A stretch of DNA of 64,000 nucleotides from Limnephilus marmoratus. Taxonomy: Eukaryota; Arthropoda; Insecta; Trichoptera; Limnephilidae. Positions 33,714 to 44,056 of the stretch are shown in pieces (the stretch's first letter is position 1; each line of letters begins with the position of its first letter). Under the pieces are notes generated by a model. It worked only from the letters and a program-made list of their open reading frames with translations. It was not told where the DNA came from and did no database searches. The position numbers and the translations under genes are program-made. The stretch spans positions 47,342,831-47,406,830 of the forward strand of contig OU862916.1 in NCBI GenBank assembly GCA_917880885.1, given 5' to 3'.

Positions 33714-34936
33714 TGTACTAGACGTTTGTACATAAACTAAATATAATAGGGAGCTGGCCACAATGACACGCCAATGGAGTTTCGTACGCCAGTGGATTTT
33801 GGAACGCCACTGGTCTTTTAAATGAATTTACTACTTTGACAAAAAATGCTTCTAGGTATAATGGCAAAACTGATTTTAGTACTGGATTAAAATAAATATT
33901 TTTCACTTTGGAGACTGTGGGAGACTGGGGTTTTTAGGTTACTGGGATACTGGGATAGGTAAACTGAATCTAAGACTGACTAAAACACTTTAAAAGAGGT
34001 TTGAACTTGGAGACTGTTGGTATCTTGAGTTGGTATCTTTCTTCTTGGCTGATAGTTTTGAACTGACTTCCTACCGGTTTGACTTCTATTTTTATAGGGC
34101 AAACTCAGGTCGGACTTTTGGGGGACAGAACCTCCTTAATTTTTCTAAGGTACTTGTTTTAGGTAATTTCCCTGGTCGCTACGATTGGAAGTCAGCTGTG
34201 TCAAAATTATGTGTGATAGTTTTTGCCATGATCTTACCAACTTAGGATACCAAAGTCTCACATCATTTTTATTGTGTTTACAAGAAAAGGTACAAGTATA
34301 CATATGTGATATAAGGTACAATTTTAAACAGTAAATATTTTTCTTAAAGTGCAACAATCACTGATAGACGTCAGTTTTTGGGTTGTTTTTGTAGCATATA
34401 CTCATTTTTAGGTGATGATGTTTATTTCTTGATCCAAATTATTCCCAATTTCTCGAAATTGAGCTCCAAATTTTTCGGAACATGAATTCGCTGTCGTAAA
34501 TATTCACGATTCAGATTTTTCCTTTGTTCAGAATTGACCAATAGTGGCTCGGCTGGTCGCATGGTGGGGGTGACGTAAATAGACAGCCAATTCCTTGGCG
34601 TTGATCATTGCTGTCTAGACTCCCTTGTGGAAGTATTAGGTAGTTATTTAGATGTGTTTTCCAGTCCAATGAGGCTGCCGCACGTATTCATTATCAATTT
34701 CATTAATGTTTTCAATTGATTAGTTAGTTAAAGGACATAATTGCGTTGTAGACAAATCATTTGGAAGGGGCATCACATGCACATTGTTCCGCTAGCCAAT
34801 AGCAGCACTCAGATTGTCGTGCTCGCGGCACGGTACTCTGTGACAGCGTAAATTCCAATCTTGAATTTCCAGGGTTGTCATATGCTTTCGCGCACTCGTT
34901 CAATGCACACGTATTCCTATGACACGTTCGATATAC
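33714..34936 (-). repeat. 3' LTR of the BEL/Pao element
   Basis: 1223 bp, starting TGTACTAGACG and ending TTCGATATAC on the plus strand. Every stretch I compared with the copy at 41163-42385 is identical and the offset stays constant, so there are no indels. Confidence 0.95.
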
Positions 34937-34944
34937 TCCCCTCA
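34937..34944 (-). other. Polypurine tract
   Basis: On the minus strand TGAGGGGA lies directly before the 3' LTR, where plus-strand DNA synthesis would be primed. Confidence 0.75.
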
Positions 34945-34966
34945 GTGCAGTCTCGACTGTGCTCAG

Positions 34967-35440
34967 CTACTTCGTCGGGCGTGTCCTTTTCCGATGTCTG
35001 AGTTTTGAATCGGGTGTCTTCGCAGAGGGTACAGTTTCATCAGTTGCTGGCGTGGCAGGCAGAATGACGGCGATTTTGACTGCCGGCCTTACGTATATCC
35101 CAGTACTGGTTTGGATCCGGGCAGTTCTGACTTGTCCATCAGCTGCAGGTATTGCTTCGATGATACGGCGACGTGGCCAACTGTTTCGAGGCAGTGCTGG
35201 GTCCATGATGATTACTACGTCATCCTTCTTAATTGGTGTAGTTGGATGGTGCCATTTTTGCCGGACAGCCATGGTAGGTAGGTATTCCCGCAGCCATCGC
35301 CTCCAGAAGGTGTCTGCAAGTTGTTGTCCGATGCGCCACTGGCGGCGTAGGCATGTTTCCTCTTCTTTTTTGTCGTAGAAGGATAATTGGGGGCGCTTCC
35401 CGGCTGACCCTAGCAAAAAGTGGTTGGGTGTTAAAGGTTC
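34967..35440 (-). pseudogene. BEL/Pao pol C-terminal (DUF5641-like) segment, out of frame
   Basis: After the integrase the frame ends at a UAA (35431). The continuation 'PNHFLLGSAGKRP', 'RRQWRIGQQLADTFWRRWL' and 'YLPTMAVRQKW' follows in another frame, matching the domain that normally ends BEL/Pao pol. A single base appears to have been lost near 35440. Downstream the frame is open for about 150 codons to 34967. Confidence 0.82.
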
Positions 35441-38400
35441 TCACGTGGGTCAACTGAAATGTGGGTGAGTGGACGATTATTTACCACAAACTCAGCTTCT
35501 GCAAGTGCGGTGCGTAGCGTTTCTTCTTTTGGTGCTCTTTCCTTTAGTGTAGCGCTTAGGGCTTTCTTTACTGATCGTACTAATCTTTCCCAAGCTCCCC
35601 CCATGTGCGGACTTAGTGGTGGTATGAAGTGCCACTCGATGCCCTGGGTAGCTATTGCGTCAATTATTCTGGCGTCTTGACTTATTGACAGCAAGGCGTT
35701 CCTCATCTCGGTGTCAGCTCCGTGAAAGTTTGTCCCGTTATCCGAGTATATGGCTGCTGGTTGTCCTCTGCGGGCGGTCATTCTTTGTAGGGCCATGATG
35801 GCCGAGTCAGCAGTCAGTGAAGCGGCTAGTTCTAGGTGAATGGCGCGTGTCGAGAGGCAGGTGAAGATGGCTCCATATCGTTTTTCTCGATGCCTACCGA
35901 CCGTGATAGCCATAGGGCCGAAATAATCAAGCCCGCAGTGTGTGAATGGGCGGACGTGATGCATCAGGCGGGGTGGTGGTAATGCGCCCATCAGAGGTGG
36001 AGTCGGTTTGCTGCGTCGTATGAAGCAAGTGGGGCAGGCGTGCGTTATCTTCCTGCTTGTTGTGCGTAGTCGTATTATGAAGAAATGATTGCGTATTTCT
36101 GCTACTGTTTTCTCAGTACTAGGATGATCCGCCTTTTTGTGGTAGTGACTGATCAGAAGTCGAGTGTAGGGTTCGTCGCCGTCCAGTATTATGGGAGTTC
36201 GGGCCACAATCTTTGTTCTTTCCAAGGCTTGTAGTCGGGTCCCCATTCGTAGTAGGTCATCTGGTCCAAAGAAGGGGTTCAGGGAGTTGAGGCGGCTGCC
36301 AGCAGGCAGTTTTTTACCTTGTCGGATGATGTGTAGATCAGTTGTAAAAGCGTTTTCCTGGGACCTTTTGATCCATCTGTGTTCTGCTGCTTTTATCTCC
36401 TCGGCTAGTAGTGGGCCTTCTACTGGTTTATTGGGCCCCATCTTGCATCGTCTGATAAATCGGAGGATCCAAGCTGTGGAGCGAATCAGCCGATGCCATG
36501 AGGAGAACCGCTCTACTGATGGGAGTGCTTCGCCCCTGGTGGACACAAGGCCAACGTAGTGAGGTTTGACTTCTAGTGTCAGGTCGTCAGGCCTGTGGGC
36601 GGGTGCCCGTTCTTTTGGCCACGCACCCTCCGGGGAAGTGAGAAAGGCTGGGCCAGTAAACCATCTTCCTTCTGGTGTTAAGTCTGGCACCTCTAAGTCT
36701 CGCGTTCCTATGTCAGCGGGATTGAGTTTTGTGGGTACCCATTTCCAGTCGGGTATGTTGGTTAGTTCGTCTATTTCGCCCAATCGGTTTGCCACAAAGG
36801 TTGAGTAGGAGCGTGGGTCGGTGCGTAACCAGCATAGTACAGTTGTGGAGTCTGTCCAGAAGCAGGTGCGGGATATCAGGGCTTTGCTTTCTTTTTGGAT
36901 CGTCTGGGCTAGTCTCGCTGCTATGAGGGCGGCTTGAAGCTCGAGGCGTGGAATGGAGAGAGGCTTCAGTGGCGCTACCTTGCATTTACTTGCAAGGAAT
37001 GTTACTCGTAAGGATCTATCTATTTTTTCGGTGAAGTAGGCCACGGCACAGCAAGCTTGCTCCGATGCATCGCAGAAAAGGTGTAGTGTTACGTTGTTTA
37101 GTTTGTTGTAGAGGCAACGTCTCGGGATTGAGATGCTGTTCGTGTGCAACAGGTTTAGCCAGTCTGTCCATCTCTGGGCATGTTCAGGGGCAATGGGTTC
37201 ATCCCAGCCGACGCTTGAGCGCCACACTGCTTGCAGTAGTATCTTGGATCTGATGGTAAGGCAGGCAACGAAGCCGACTGGGTCGAAGATCTTCATTACT
37301 ATGGATAATAGTTGCCGCTTGGTAGGTTGTGTGGCCGTGTCGTGGGAGATTGCCTCACGAAATGAGTACAGGAAGCGGTCTGTGGTGGGGTCCCAGATTA
37401 AACCAAGCACTCGCTCTGTTTCCGGACCTCCGCTGCTGATTTGTATCGTGGAGCTGGCACGGTCTTCTATAGGTACACTAGCTAGGGCCGCCGGGCTGTT
37501 GGACGCCCAATTTGTCAAGTGGAACCCTCCTTTCGCGAGCAGGGCACTTACACTTTGGGCGAGTGCAGCAGCTTCATTGGGTGTGTCTGCTGCATCTAGG
37601 TAATCGTCCATGTAGAACTTGGTGCGTACGGCTTTTGCGGCGGCCGGGTACTCGTGCTCGTATGTTTCAGCCACTTTATTTCGGACGAATTGGGCACTGC
37701 TTGGGGAACAGGTGGCTCCGAACATCATCGATGACATTTGATAGGTGTCTGGTTCGTGATGGGGTGATGTCCTCCACAGGAATAGCTGGGACGACTGATC
37801 TTCTCGCCTTATTTTTATTTGCAGGAACATTTCTTTGATGTCTGCAGCAATAGCGATGTTTCCTTCCCGGAAGCGTATTATATTCCCCAGGAGGGAGGAC
37901 AGCAGATCAGGACCAGTAAGCAGCTGGTCGTTGAGGGAGGTTCCTCGGCATCGGCTTGCGGCATCGAACACCACTCTGATTTTTCCTGGCTTATTTGGGT
38001 TGATTACTGCAAAGTGGGGCAGGTACCATTTGCGAGGTGTGGTGGTGGAAGCTTCATGGCTTGATAACTTCTTGGCGTAGCCTTTGTTGATAAGTTGATT
38101 TATTTTGTCATTGTAGGCCACTGCTAGATTTTTGTCTTTTTCTAGCTTTTTCTCCAGGGACAGAAGTCGTTTCAGCGCACACTGCCGATTATCAGGTAGC
38201 GTGGCTTCTGGATTGCGCCATAGTAGACCGGTTTCCCACCTTCCTACAGGAAGAGGACGGGTAGTTGCATTCATAAGTGCAATTGCCTGTTGTTCGCTTG
38301 CATTGACTCTGGTGGCTGATGTTACTCCGAGGGAGTCGATGGCGAAGTTGGTTTTTACTAGCTCCCTCAACTGTATGTCTGCGGCCGTTTCTGGTTGTAG

Positions 38401-38892
38401 TGCCAAAGTGGTGGTCGTGTTATTATCTCTGGGGTTGACTCCCCCATGAGCGATCCATCCTAGTGCGGTGCGTGATGCTATTCGCGTAGTATCATTGCAT
38501 TCACGAACTTCCCTTGACACGATCAGGTGAGCGTTATCTTGGCCTATTAGCAGCTTCGGGACAACCGACCTTCCTTGGATCTGTTGCTCCGGCAGGTTGA
38601 GGTTGCTTATTGTGCTGGCAGATATGTGGAATGTATTACTGTTGCCTGCACCTCGTATTCTTAGTCTCACTCGTTGGGAGAGATTGTCGGAGGTGCACAT
38701 TCCTTTCGCGCCGTGGATTCGCAGTCCGTGAACTGGGCCGTTTGCTCCGACTTGTATTGCGGTGTCAGTGTCGACAAGTGTTACTGTGGATCCTTCATCC
38801 AGGAGAGCGAACACTGACACTTCTTCTTTGTTTGGAGCGCTTAATATGACTGGCGCAATTTTTAATAGTACTCTCTGTCCGGAGTCCTGGCG
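35431..38892 (-). CDS. pol: BEL/Pao pol: protease, RT, RNase H, integrase
   Basis: The frame continues from gag through one UGA without other stops. In order it shows an aspartic protease with 'ALLDEGSTVTLVD', an RT with 'KIRVVFDAAS' and the catalytic 'YMDDYLD', and an RNase H with 'LHLFCDASEQA' and 'WTDSTTVLCWL'. The integrase has an H2C2 finger ('HPSTEKTVAEI', 'ACPTCFIRR') and a catalytic core with 'CGLDYFGP', 'IYSDNGTNF' and 'GGAWERLVRSVK' (D, D, E). It encodes the enzymes for reverse transcription and insertion. There is no separate start codon: the in-frame position relative to gag implies readthrough or that UGA is a recent mutation. It ends early because of the one-base loss near 35440. 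Confidence 0.93.
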   Translation of the reverse strand, partial: RQDSGQRVLLKIAPVILSAPNKEEVSVFALLDEGSTVTLVDTDTAIQVGANGPVHGLRIHGAKGMCTSDNLSQRVRLRIRGAGNSNTFHISASTISNLNLPEQQIQGRSVVPKLLIGQDNAHLIVSREVRECNDTTRIASRTALGWIAHGGVNPRDNNTTTTLALQPETAADIQLRELVKTNFAIDSLGVTSATRVNASEQQAIALMNATTRPLPVGRWETGLLWRNPEATLPDNRQCALKRLLSLEKKLEKDKNLAVAYNDKINQLINKGYAKKLSSHEASTTTPRKWYLPHFAVINPNKPGKIRVVFDAASRCRGTSLNDQLLTGPDLLSSLLGNIIRFREGNIAIAADIKEMFLQIKIRREDQSSQLFLWRTSPHHEPDTYQMSSMMFGATCSPSSAQFVRNKVAETYEHEYPAAAKAVRTKFYMDDYLDAADTPNEAAALAQSVSALLAKGGFHLTNWASNSPAALASVPIEDRASSTIQISSGGPETERVLGLIWDPTTDRFLYSFREAISHDTATQPTKRQLLSIVMKIFDPVGFVACLTIRSKILLQAVWRSSVGWDEPIAPEHAQRWTDWLNLLHTNSISIPRRCLYNKLNNVTLHLFCDASEQACCAVAYFTEKIDRSLRVTFLASKCKVAPLKPLSIPRLELQAALIAARLAQTIQKESKALISRTCFWTDSTTVLCWLRTDPRSYSTFVANRLGEIDELTNIPDWKWVPTKLNPADIGTRDLEVPDLTPEGRWFTGPAFLTSPEGAWPKERAPAHRPDDLTLEVKPHYVGLVSTRGEALPSVERFSSWHRLIRSTAWILRFIRRCKMGPNKPVEGPLLAEEIKAAEHRWIKRSQENAFTTDLHIIRQGKKLPAGSRLNSLNPFFGPDDLLRMGTRLQALERTKIVARTPIILDGDEPYTRLLISHYHKKADHPSTEKTVAEIRNHFFIIRLRTTSRKITHACPTCFIRRSKPTPPLMGALPPPRLMHHVRPFTHCGLDYFGPMAITVGRHREKRYGAIFTCLSTRAIHLELAASLTADSAIMALQRMTARRGQPAAIYSDNGTNFHGADTEMRNALLSISQDARIIDAIATQGIEWHFIPPLSPHMGGAWERLVRSVKKALSATLKERAPKEETLRTALAEAEFVVNNRPLTHISVDPRENL

Positions 38893-41106
38893 TCACAAGT
38901 TGACATTTTCCACGGCGCTTTTTCGTACGAACTCGGGATTATGTAGCAGGGGGTGGTGTGGGGATCTGCAATCCCCTACTTTGCACCATTGGTTTATTTT
39001 GCAGCTTCGTGAGTGGTGTTTTTCTAAGCACTTGCGGCATAATCTTCCCATGCGTACAGTTTCCCATCGGAGTTCAACATCTTTGGCTGCGAATTCTTTG
39101 CATTCGCGGGTTTTATGATTGCCGCCACATTGGGCGCAGCTTTCATCAGCTGTTTTTCTTTTTCGGCTCGGTCCAGGGTAAGTATGTTCCTCGTTTACTT
39201 TGCGTTTTATGGGGGCGATCTTTTCTTTTGGGCCATCCCTGATTTCTTCTTGATGTCCGGCATGTATTTGCTCATGGCTCGGTAGAAGTCGCATGCGTTC
39301 ACTCTCTTCTTCCTCCTGGTACCCGGCATGTATTTGTTCACGGCGTGGTCGAGATCGTATGTGGTCCACCATCCCACTGTTTGGAATTGCGTTTGAAACC
39401 TCTTTCAGAAAGGCAGCGAGCTGGGTTATGGTAGCCGGAGAGTGTTGTTTGCGGATCTCGATTAGCCATGCCAGCCGCAGGGAACTCGGCATTTTGTCAG
39501 TGACGTCATTCAGTAATGCAGGATTGGTGAGATAACCTTCGGTTTTCAGGATCCGGAGAGATGCCACCAGGTTTTGTACCGTCCCGGAGAAATCTGCCAG
39601 GTCCTCGAGTGATACCTCGGTCGTGAGGTAAGGTAGTTTTTTAACCTTGTCTAGCATAAATTTTGCTATGGAGTTAGCGCTGCCGTATCGCTGCTCGAGG
39701 ACGCTGATGATCTCTGGGACTTGCGCAGGATCCATTAGTAGGGGACCCACGGTATCTCGTGCCTTGCCTTTGAGGGCGCGCTGCAGCCGAATGAGATTTT
39801 CGCTCGGAGTCATTTGGCAGGTGGCGGTGGATTGAGCGTACTGTGCCTTCCAGGTGGGCCACTCGAGGGGATCTCCGGAGAAGGTAGGCAAATCTTTTGC
39901 TGTGGATTGCCTGGCGATGAGGGCAGCCATTCTTGAATCATCTTCTAATGTGCGGGGGCTATCTTGCGTTCTGGAAGAGCGGAGCGCCTCCGCCATCACC
40001 GAGGCGATCTGGGCCAGTGGGTCGTTGCCATGCTGCAACCATTCTCGGGTGTGCCGTGCTGTCTGATTGGCTGTGTGCAGTGGTGTAAATAATGGGGAAT
40101 CCTGGCCGGAGGAGGCTGGCTGATGCTGGAACCCTGCTGTGTTGTAAAGTGGGCGCTCGGGTCCGATATGGCTGTATTCGGCCGTAGGGATGTTCTTTGC
40201 AGGGCCCGTCAGTAGTGTGTACTCTTGGGTGGCGGCGGCGGCGTATCCGGTTGGATCGGTTACAGCAAATTCATTGGTAGGCTGACCGGCTGGTGTGTCC
40301 ATTTGAGTAGTTGCATATCTCGTTGCAAACTCTTCGGCCGGCTTGTGAACTTGAGTGGCATATCTCGTTGCAAACTCATTAGTAGAAGGGCCGGTTGGTG
40401 CATGCACTTGAGTAGTTGCATATCTCGTTGCAAACTCTTCGGCTGGCTTATGTACTTGAGTGGCATATCTCGTTGCGAACTCATTAGTAGAAGAGCCGGT
40501 TGGTGCGTGCACTTGAGTTGTTGCATATCTCGTTGCAAACTCTCCGGTAGACGGGCCGTCTGACGTGTGTACTCGAGTGGCATATCTCGTTGCGAACTCG
40601 TTCGTAGACGGACCGGTTGGTGCCTGGGTTTGAATTACTACCTGACCGAGGTTGGCTCGCAGGGTCGGGCTGGTTGGTGCGGGCTCCTGGGTAGGTTGGC
40701 TGACTGCTTGGCGTGTTGCAGCGTTCAGGGCTCTGAGCAGATTAGCTGTCTGCTTGGCGTGACGTCTGTCCCGAATGCGCATCTCTCGGCGCAGCAATCG
40801 CAGGGAGTCTTCAGTTGATTCAGAAGTTGTTTTACTGCTTTTACTGTTGGATCCGTGGAGGCTCTCGGCGACACATTCTGGAGCAGGTTGGTCAAGAGTG
40901 ATGAGGTCAGGGTTCCTGGCAGGGTTCGCACCGGATAGATCGTGGCGGGTTCCGCTGGATGGCGTCTCATCGGTGTCTACGGTGCGTGGGCCCGGGGTCC
41001 GACGGGGTGCCACTGGCATGTTTCGGCTTGTTCCCGGGGCGTTAGGTTTAGACAGCGATATTTCGGAAGGTGTCGGGGTCTTACGGCCACTGCGAAGAGA
41101 CGGCAT
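38893..41106 (-). CDS. gag: BEL/Pao gag, 737 aa
   Basis: Structural protein of the particle. I take ATG at 41106 ('MPSLRSGRKTP'), because the two codons before it start with GTG. The first third is low complexity. Residues ~165-290 hold six or seven repeats of an 'EFATRYA' unit spaced 18-22 aa, each with 'QVHAPTGPSTN'-like spacers. The middle has 'DLPTFSGDPLEWPTWKAQY' (DUF1759-type capsid region) and 'VSLEDLADFS'. The C-terminus has CCHC-like zinc knuckles ('CAQCGGNHKTREC', 'CRKCLEKHHSRSC'). It ends at a UGA followed by C, in frame with pol. Confidence 0.92.
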   Translation of the reverse strand: MPSLRSGRKTPTPSEISLSKPNAPGTSRNMPVAPRRTPGPRTVDTDETPSSGTRHDLSGANPARNPDLITLDQPAPECVAESLHGSNSKSSKTTSESTEDSLRLLRREMRIRDRRHAKQTANLLRALNAATRQAVSQPTQEPAPTSPTLRANLGQVVIQTQAPTGPSTNEFATRYATRVHTSDGPSTGEFATRYATTQVHAPTGSSTNEFATRYATQVHKPAEEFATRYATTQVHAPTGPSTNEFATRYATQVHKPAEEFATRYATTQMDTPAGQPTNEFAVTDPTGYAAAATQEYTLLTGPAKNIPTAEYSHIGPERPLYNTAGFQHQPASSGQDSPLFTPLHTANQTARHTREWLQHGNDPLAQIASVMAEALRSSRTQDSPRTLEDDSRMAALIARQSTAKDLPTFSGDPLEWPTWKAQYAQSTATCQMTPSENLIRLQRALKGKARDTVGPLLMDPAQVPEIISVLEQRYGSANSIAKFMLDKVKKLPYLTTEVSLEDLADFSGTVQNLVASLRILKTEGYLTNPALLNDVTDKMPSSLRLAWLIEIRKQHSPATITQLAAFLKEVSNAIPNSGMVDHIRSRPRREQIHAGYQEEEESERMRLLPSHEQIHAGHQEEIRDGPKEKIAPIKRKVNEEHTYPGPSRKRKTADESCAQCGGNHKTRECKEFAAKDVELRWETVRMGRLCRKCLEKHHSRSCKINQWCKVGDCRSPHHPLLHNPEFVRKSAVENVNL

Positions 41107-41143
41107 TTCCACTGGGTAAGACTGAAGGCGTGTTATGTGTAGA

Positions 41144-41160
41144 TCCGGCTCGAAGGACCA
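41144..41160 (-). other. Primer-binding site, tRNA-Tyr type
   Basis: The plus strand reads TCCGGCTCGAAGGACCA here, the 3' end of eukaryotic tRNA-Tyr including CCA. It lies two bases from the 5' LTR edge (41163), exactly where the primer tRNA should anneal to the element's RNA. Confidence 0.9.
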
Positions 41161-41162
41161 AA

Positions 41163-42385
41163 TGTACTAGACGTTTGTACATAAACTAAATATAATAGGG
41201 AGCTGGCCACAATGACACGCCAATGGAGTTTCGTACGCCAGTGGATTTTGGAACGCCACTGGTCTTTTAAATGAATTTACTACTTTGACAAAAAATGCTT
41301 CTAGGTATAATGGCAAAACTGATTTTAGTACTGGATTAAAATAAATATTTTTCACTTTGGAGACTGTGGGAGACTGGGGTTTTTAGGTTACTGGGATACT
41401 GGGATAGGTAAACTGAATCTAAGACTGACTAAAACACTTTAAAAGAGGTTTGAACTTGGAGACTGTTGGTATCTTGAGTTGGTATCTTTCTTCTTGGCTG
41501 ATAGTTTTGAACTGACTTCCTACCGGTTTGACTTCTATTTTTATAGGGCAAACTCAGGTCGGACTTTTGGGGGACAGAACCTCCTTAATTTTTCTAAGGT
41601 ACTTGTTTTAGGTAATTTCCCTGGTCGCTACGATTGGAAGTCAGCTGTGTCAAAATTATGTGTGATAGTTTTTGCCATGATCTTACCAACTTAGGATACC
41701 AAAGTCTCACATCATTTTTATTGTGTTTACAAGAAAAGGTACAAGTATACATATGTGATATAAGGTACAATTTTAAACAGTAAATATTTTTCTTAAAGTG
41801 CAACAATCACTGATAGACGTCAGTTTTTGGGTTGTTTTTGTAGCATATACTCATTTTTAGGTGATGATGTTTATTTCTTGATCCAAATTATTCCCAATTT
41901 CTCGAAATTGAGCTCCAAATTTTTCGGAACATGAATTCGCTGTCGTAAATATTCACGATTCAGATTTTTCCTTTGTTCAGAATTGACCAATAGTGGCTCG
42001 GCTGGTCGCATGGTGGGGGTGACGTAAATAGACAGCCAATTCCTTGGCGTTGATCATTGCTGTCTAGACTCCCTTGTGGAAGTATTAGGTAGTTATTTAG
42101 ATGTGTTTTCCAGTCCAATGAGGCTGCCGCACGTATTCATTATCAATTTCATTAATGTTTTCAATTGATTAGTTAGTTAAAGGACATAATTGCGTTGTAG
42201 ACAAATCATTTGGAAGGGGCATCACATGCACATTGTTCCGCTAGCCAATAGCAGCACTCAGATTGTCGTGCTCGCGGCACGGTACTCTGTGACAGCGTAA
42301 ATTCCAATCTTGAATTTCCAGGGTTGTCATATGCTTTCGCGCACTCGTTCAATGCACACGTATTCCTATGACACGTTCGATATAC
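41163..42385 (-). repeat. 5' LTR of the BEL/Pao element
   Basis: Copy of the LTR at 33714-34936 without length difference. On the minus strand it precedes the primer-binding site and gag, so it holds the element's promoter. Confidence 0.95.
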
Positions 42386-42680
42386 GTCCAATAATCCGGC
42401 ACCCTCCGCCCGCGCCTCCCTCGCCCCTCTACGCCTATGCGCTCCATCGCCGCGTCGTCGTCTAGCAGTCTAACCTCAAAACTTATCTTATGTGCACGTG
42501 CGTACGTATTTATCTGTTGTTTTGAAGTGTGAATATTCTGTATAATCTCTTTATGATATGCTTTGTTTTATTTATTATGATTTTTTCTCTGTAATTCAGT
42601 AATCTGAACATTCCAATAATCCGGCACCCTCTAGTTTTTATTAATCGTCGGTTAATCGCCGGATTAGTGAGATTGTACTG

Positions 42681-43974
42681 TAGGTAGTATAATTTGACGA
42701 TAGCTCAAAAGCTCATTCAAGTATTTATATTCGGTATCTATAAGATTGTAGTTTTCACTTGTAGGTACAAGATATTTATTTCGATGCAGCTCAAATTCCT
42801 AACAAGATATCCACGATGATAAAATACTGATATTCCGGCAGTGTGCAGTTGTGCACATGATTTATTTTTAAAAGCTGATGAAAAAGTGATTTTTTTTATT
42901 TTTACATGAATACCCAACTGCTCCAGTCTGAAGCCAGTGAGACTATGGCATCCCCAATTGGGGTATGTTGTGAGGCTGAAGGTAGTAGGGAGGGTAAGGA
43001 GATAGGGAAGAGGAAGGTGGGGAAGTAATATTGCGATCATGTACATATGTAAGTTTCTCGATAACTCGGTGATATAGTCATTCATTTGCTTTGAATTTTC
43101 AAAGAGTGCACATGTACTTACATAGAGGCTCAGTTTCTGAACAAGGCATGCCCAACTTGCGGCCCAATTGAAGATTTTTTGCGACTCAAAATGAAGTTTT
43201 CAACTTTCTATGTTTAGAATTTTGGTATTCATAAAAAAGCTGTCTAATTATACTAAGTACCGCTGATTGGTTCATTCATTCATCCATTCAACTATTTATC
43301 CATTAGTCCTTTCATTCATTCATTCATTCATTCACTCATTCACTCGCTTACTCACTCACTCACTCACTCCGCATAATTTCATGATGCTAGACTTCACTAA
43401 TATATATATTTCCTAAAAAATATTTTTTTATTTTTCTTTCTTACATTTATATATTATATTTTTATTTTATATTTTACATGTACCTAGCTGGATTTTATTG
43501 TTTATTACTGCTAATTTGTATTTTCCTAAAAAAATACTTTTTTTTATTTTTCTTTCTTACATTTATATGTTATATTTTTATTTTATTTTATATTTTACAT
43601 GTACCTACCTGGATTTTATTGTTTATTACTGATATATACCTAGAATAACACAACTTATATCTGATATTGTACCTAATATCTAAGTAACTCCCCCAATATG
43701 TACTATTATTGTTAATTATTATTGAATCCATTAATATGAAATTATGTACACGCAACCTGCCAATTTGACTGTCCTAAAACGGGAAACCTTCCTAGTTGGA
43801 CAGTCAAAGCTTCCTTTTATATTGTTATATCTTGTATGTAATAATAAATAAATAAAAAATATAGAAACAATTGCGGGCATGCCACATCAAATCCCCAAAG
43901 TTTCATCGCAATCGGATGAATGATTCAGTAATGCATAGGCATCTCATTTATATACAAACCCAGAAACAAACATG

Positions 43975-43981
<7 letters not shown>
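42681..43981. repeat. Simple repeats and short tandem duplication, no gene
   Basis: A relative of the 'CCCAACTGCTCC' repeat lies at 42905-43030. ATTC/ACTC tetranucleotides occupy 43271-43369. A ~113-bp unit (TTTCCTAAAAAATA...TGGATTTTATTGTTTATTACTG) is duplicated at about 43409-43519 and 43522-43640. LINE 3'-tail-like sequence with AATAAATAAATAAA follows near 43740-43860. Confidence 0.65.

Positions 43982-44052
<71 letters not shown>
43982..44052. repeat. (AT)n microsatellite, ~70 bp
   Basis: Uninterrupted TA dinucleotides. Confidence 0.95.

Positions 44053-44056
<4 letters not shown>

Larger units (their letters stand above)
33714..42385 (-). mobile_element. BEL/Pao LTR retrotransposon, apparently very young (8.67 kb)
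   Basis: Two 1223-bp LTRs at a constant offset of 7449 bp bracket gag and pol on the minus strand. A GTCC duplication flanks the element (33710-33713, 42386-42389). The primer-binding site matches tRNA-Tyr and a purine tract TGAGGGGA borders the 3' LTR. The order protease-RT-RNase H-integrase and DUF1758/DUF5641-type domains mark the BEL/Pao family. Two lesions break the long ORF: an in-frame UGA and a one-base loss. Confidence 0.95.
33669..42680. mobile_element. pogo/Tigger-like MITE split by the BEL/Pao element
   Basis: CAGTACAATCTCGCTAATCCGG at 33669 and its inverse ending at 42680 are flanked by TA on both sides, as Tc1/mariner/pogo elements are. Removing the LTR element leaves about 336 bp. 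The MITE sits in the TA-rich tail of the preceding SINE-like repeat. Confidence 0.78.

Noticed and set aside
34959..35378. 139-codon plus-strand ORF
   Set aside because: It is antisense to the BEL/Pao pol C-terminal region and has no domain; the minus-strand reading is clearly the coding one.
38893..38895. Selenocysteine at the gag-pol UGA
   Set aside because: No SECIS-like structure was recognised, and readthrough or a point mutation explains it more simply.
40225..40583. Cysteine/arginine-rich repeat ORFs on both strands
   Set aside because: These are other-frame readings of the repeat array in Gag.
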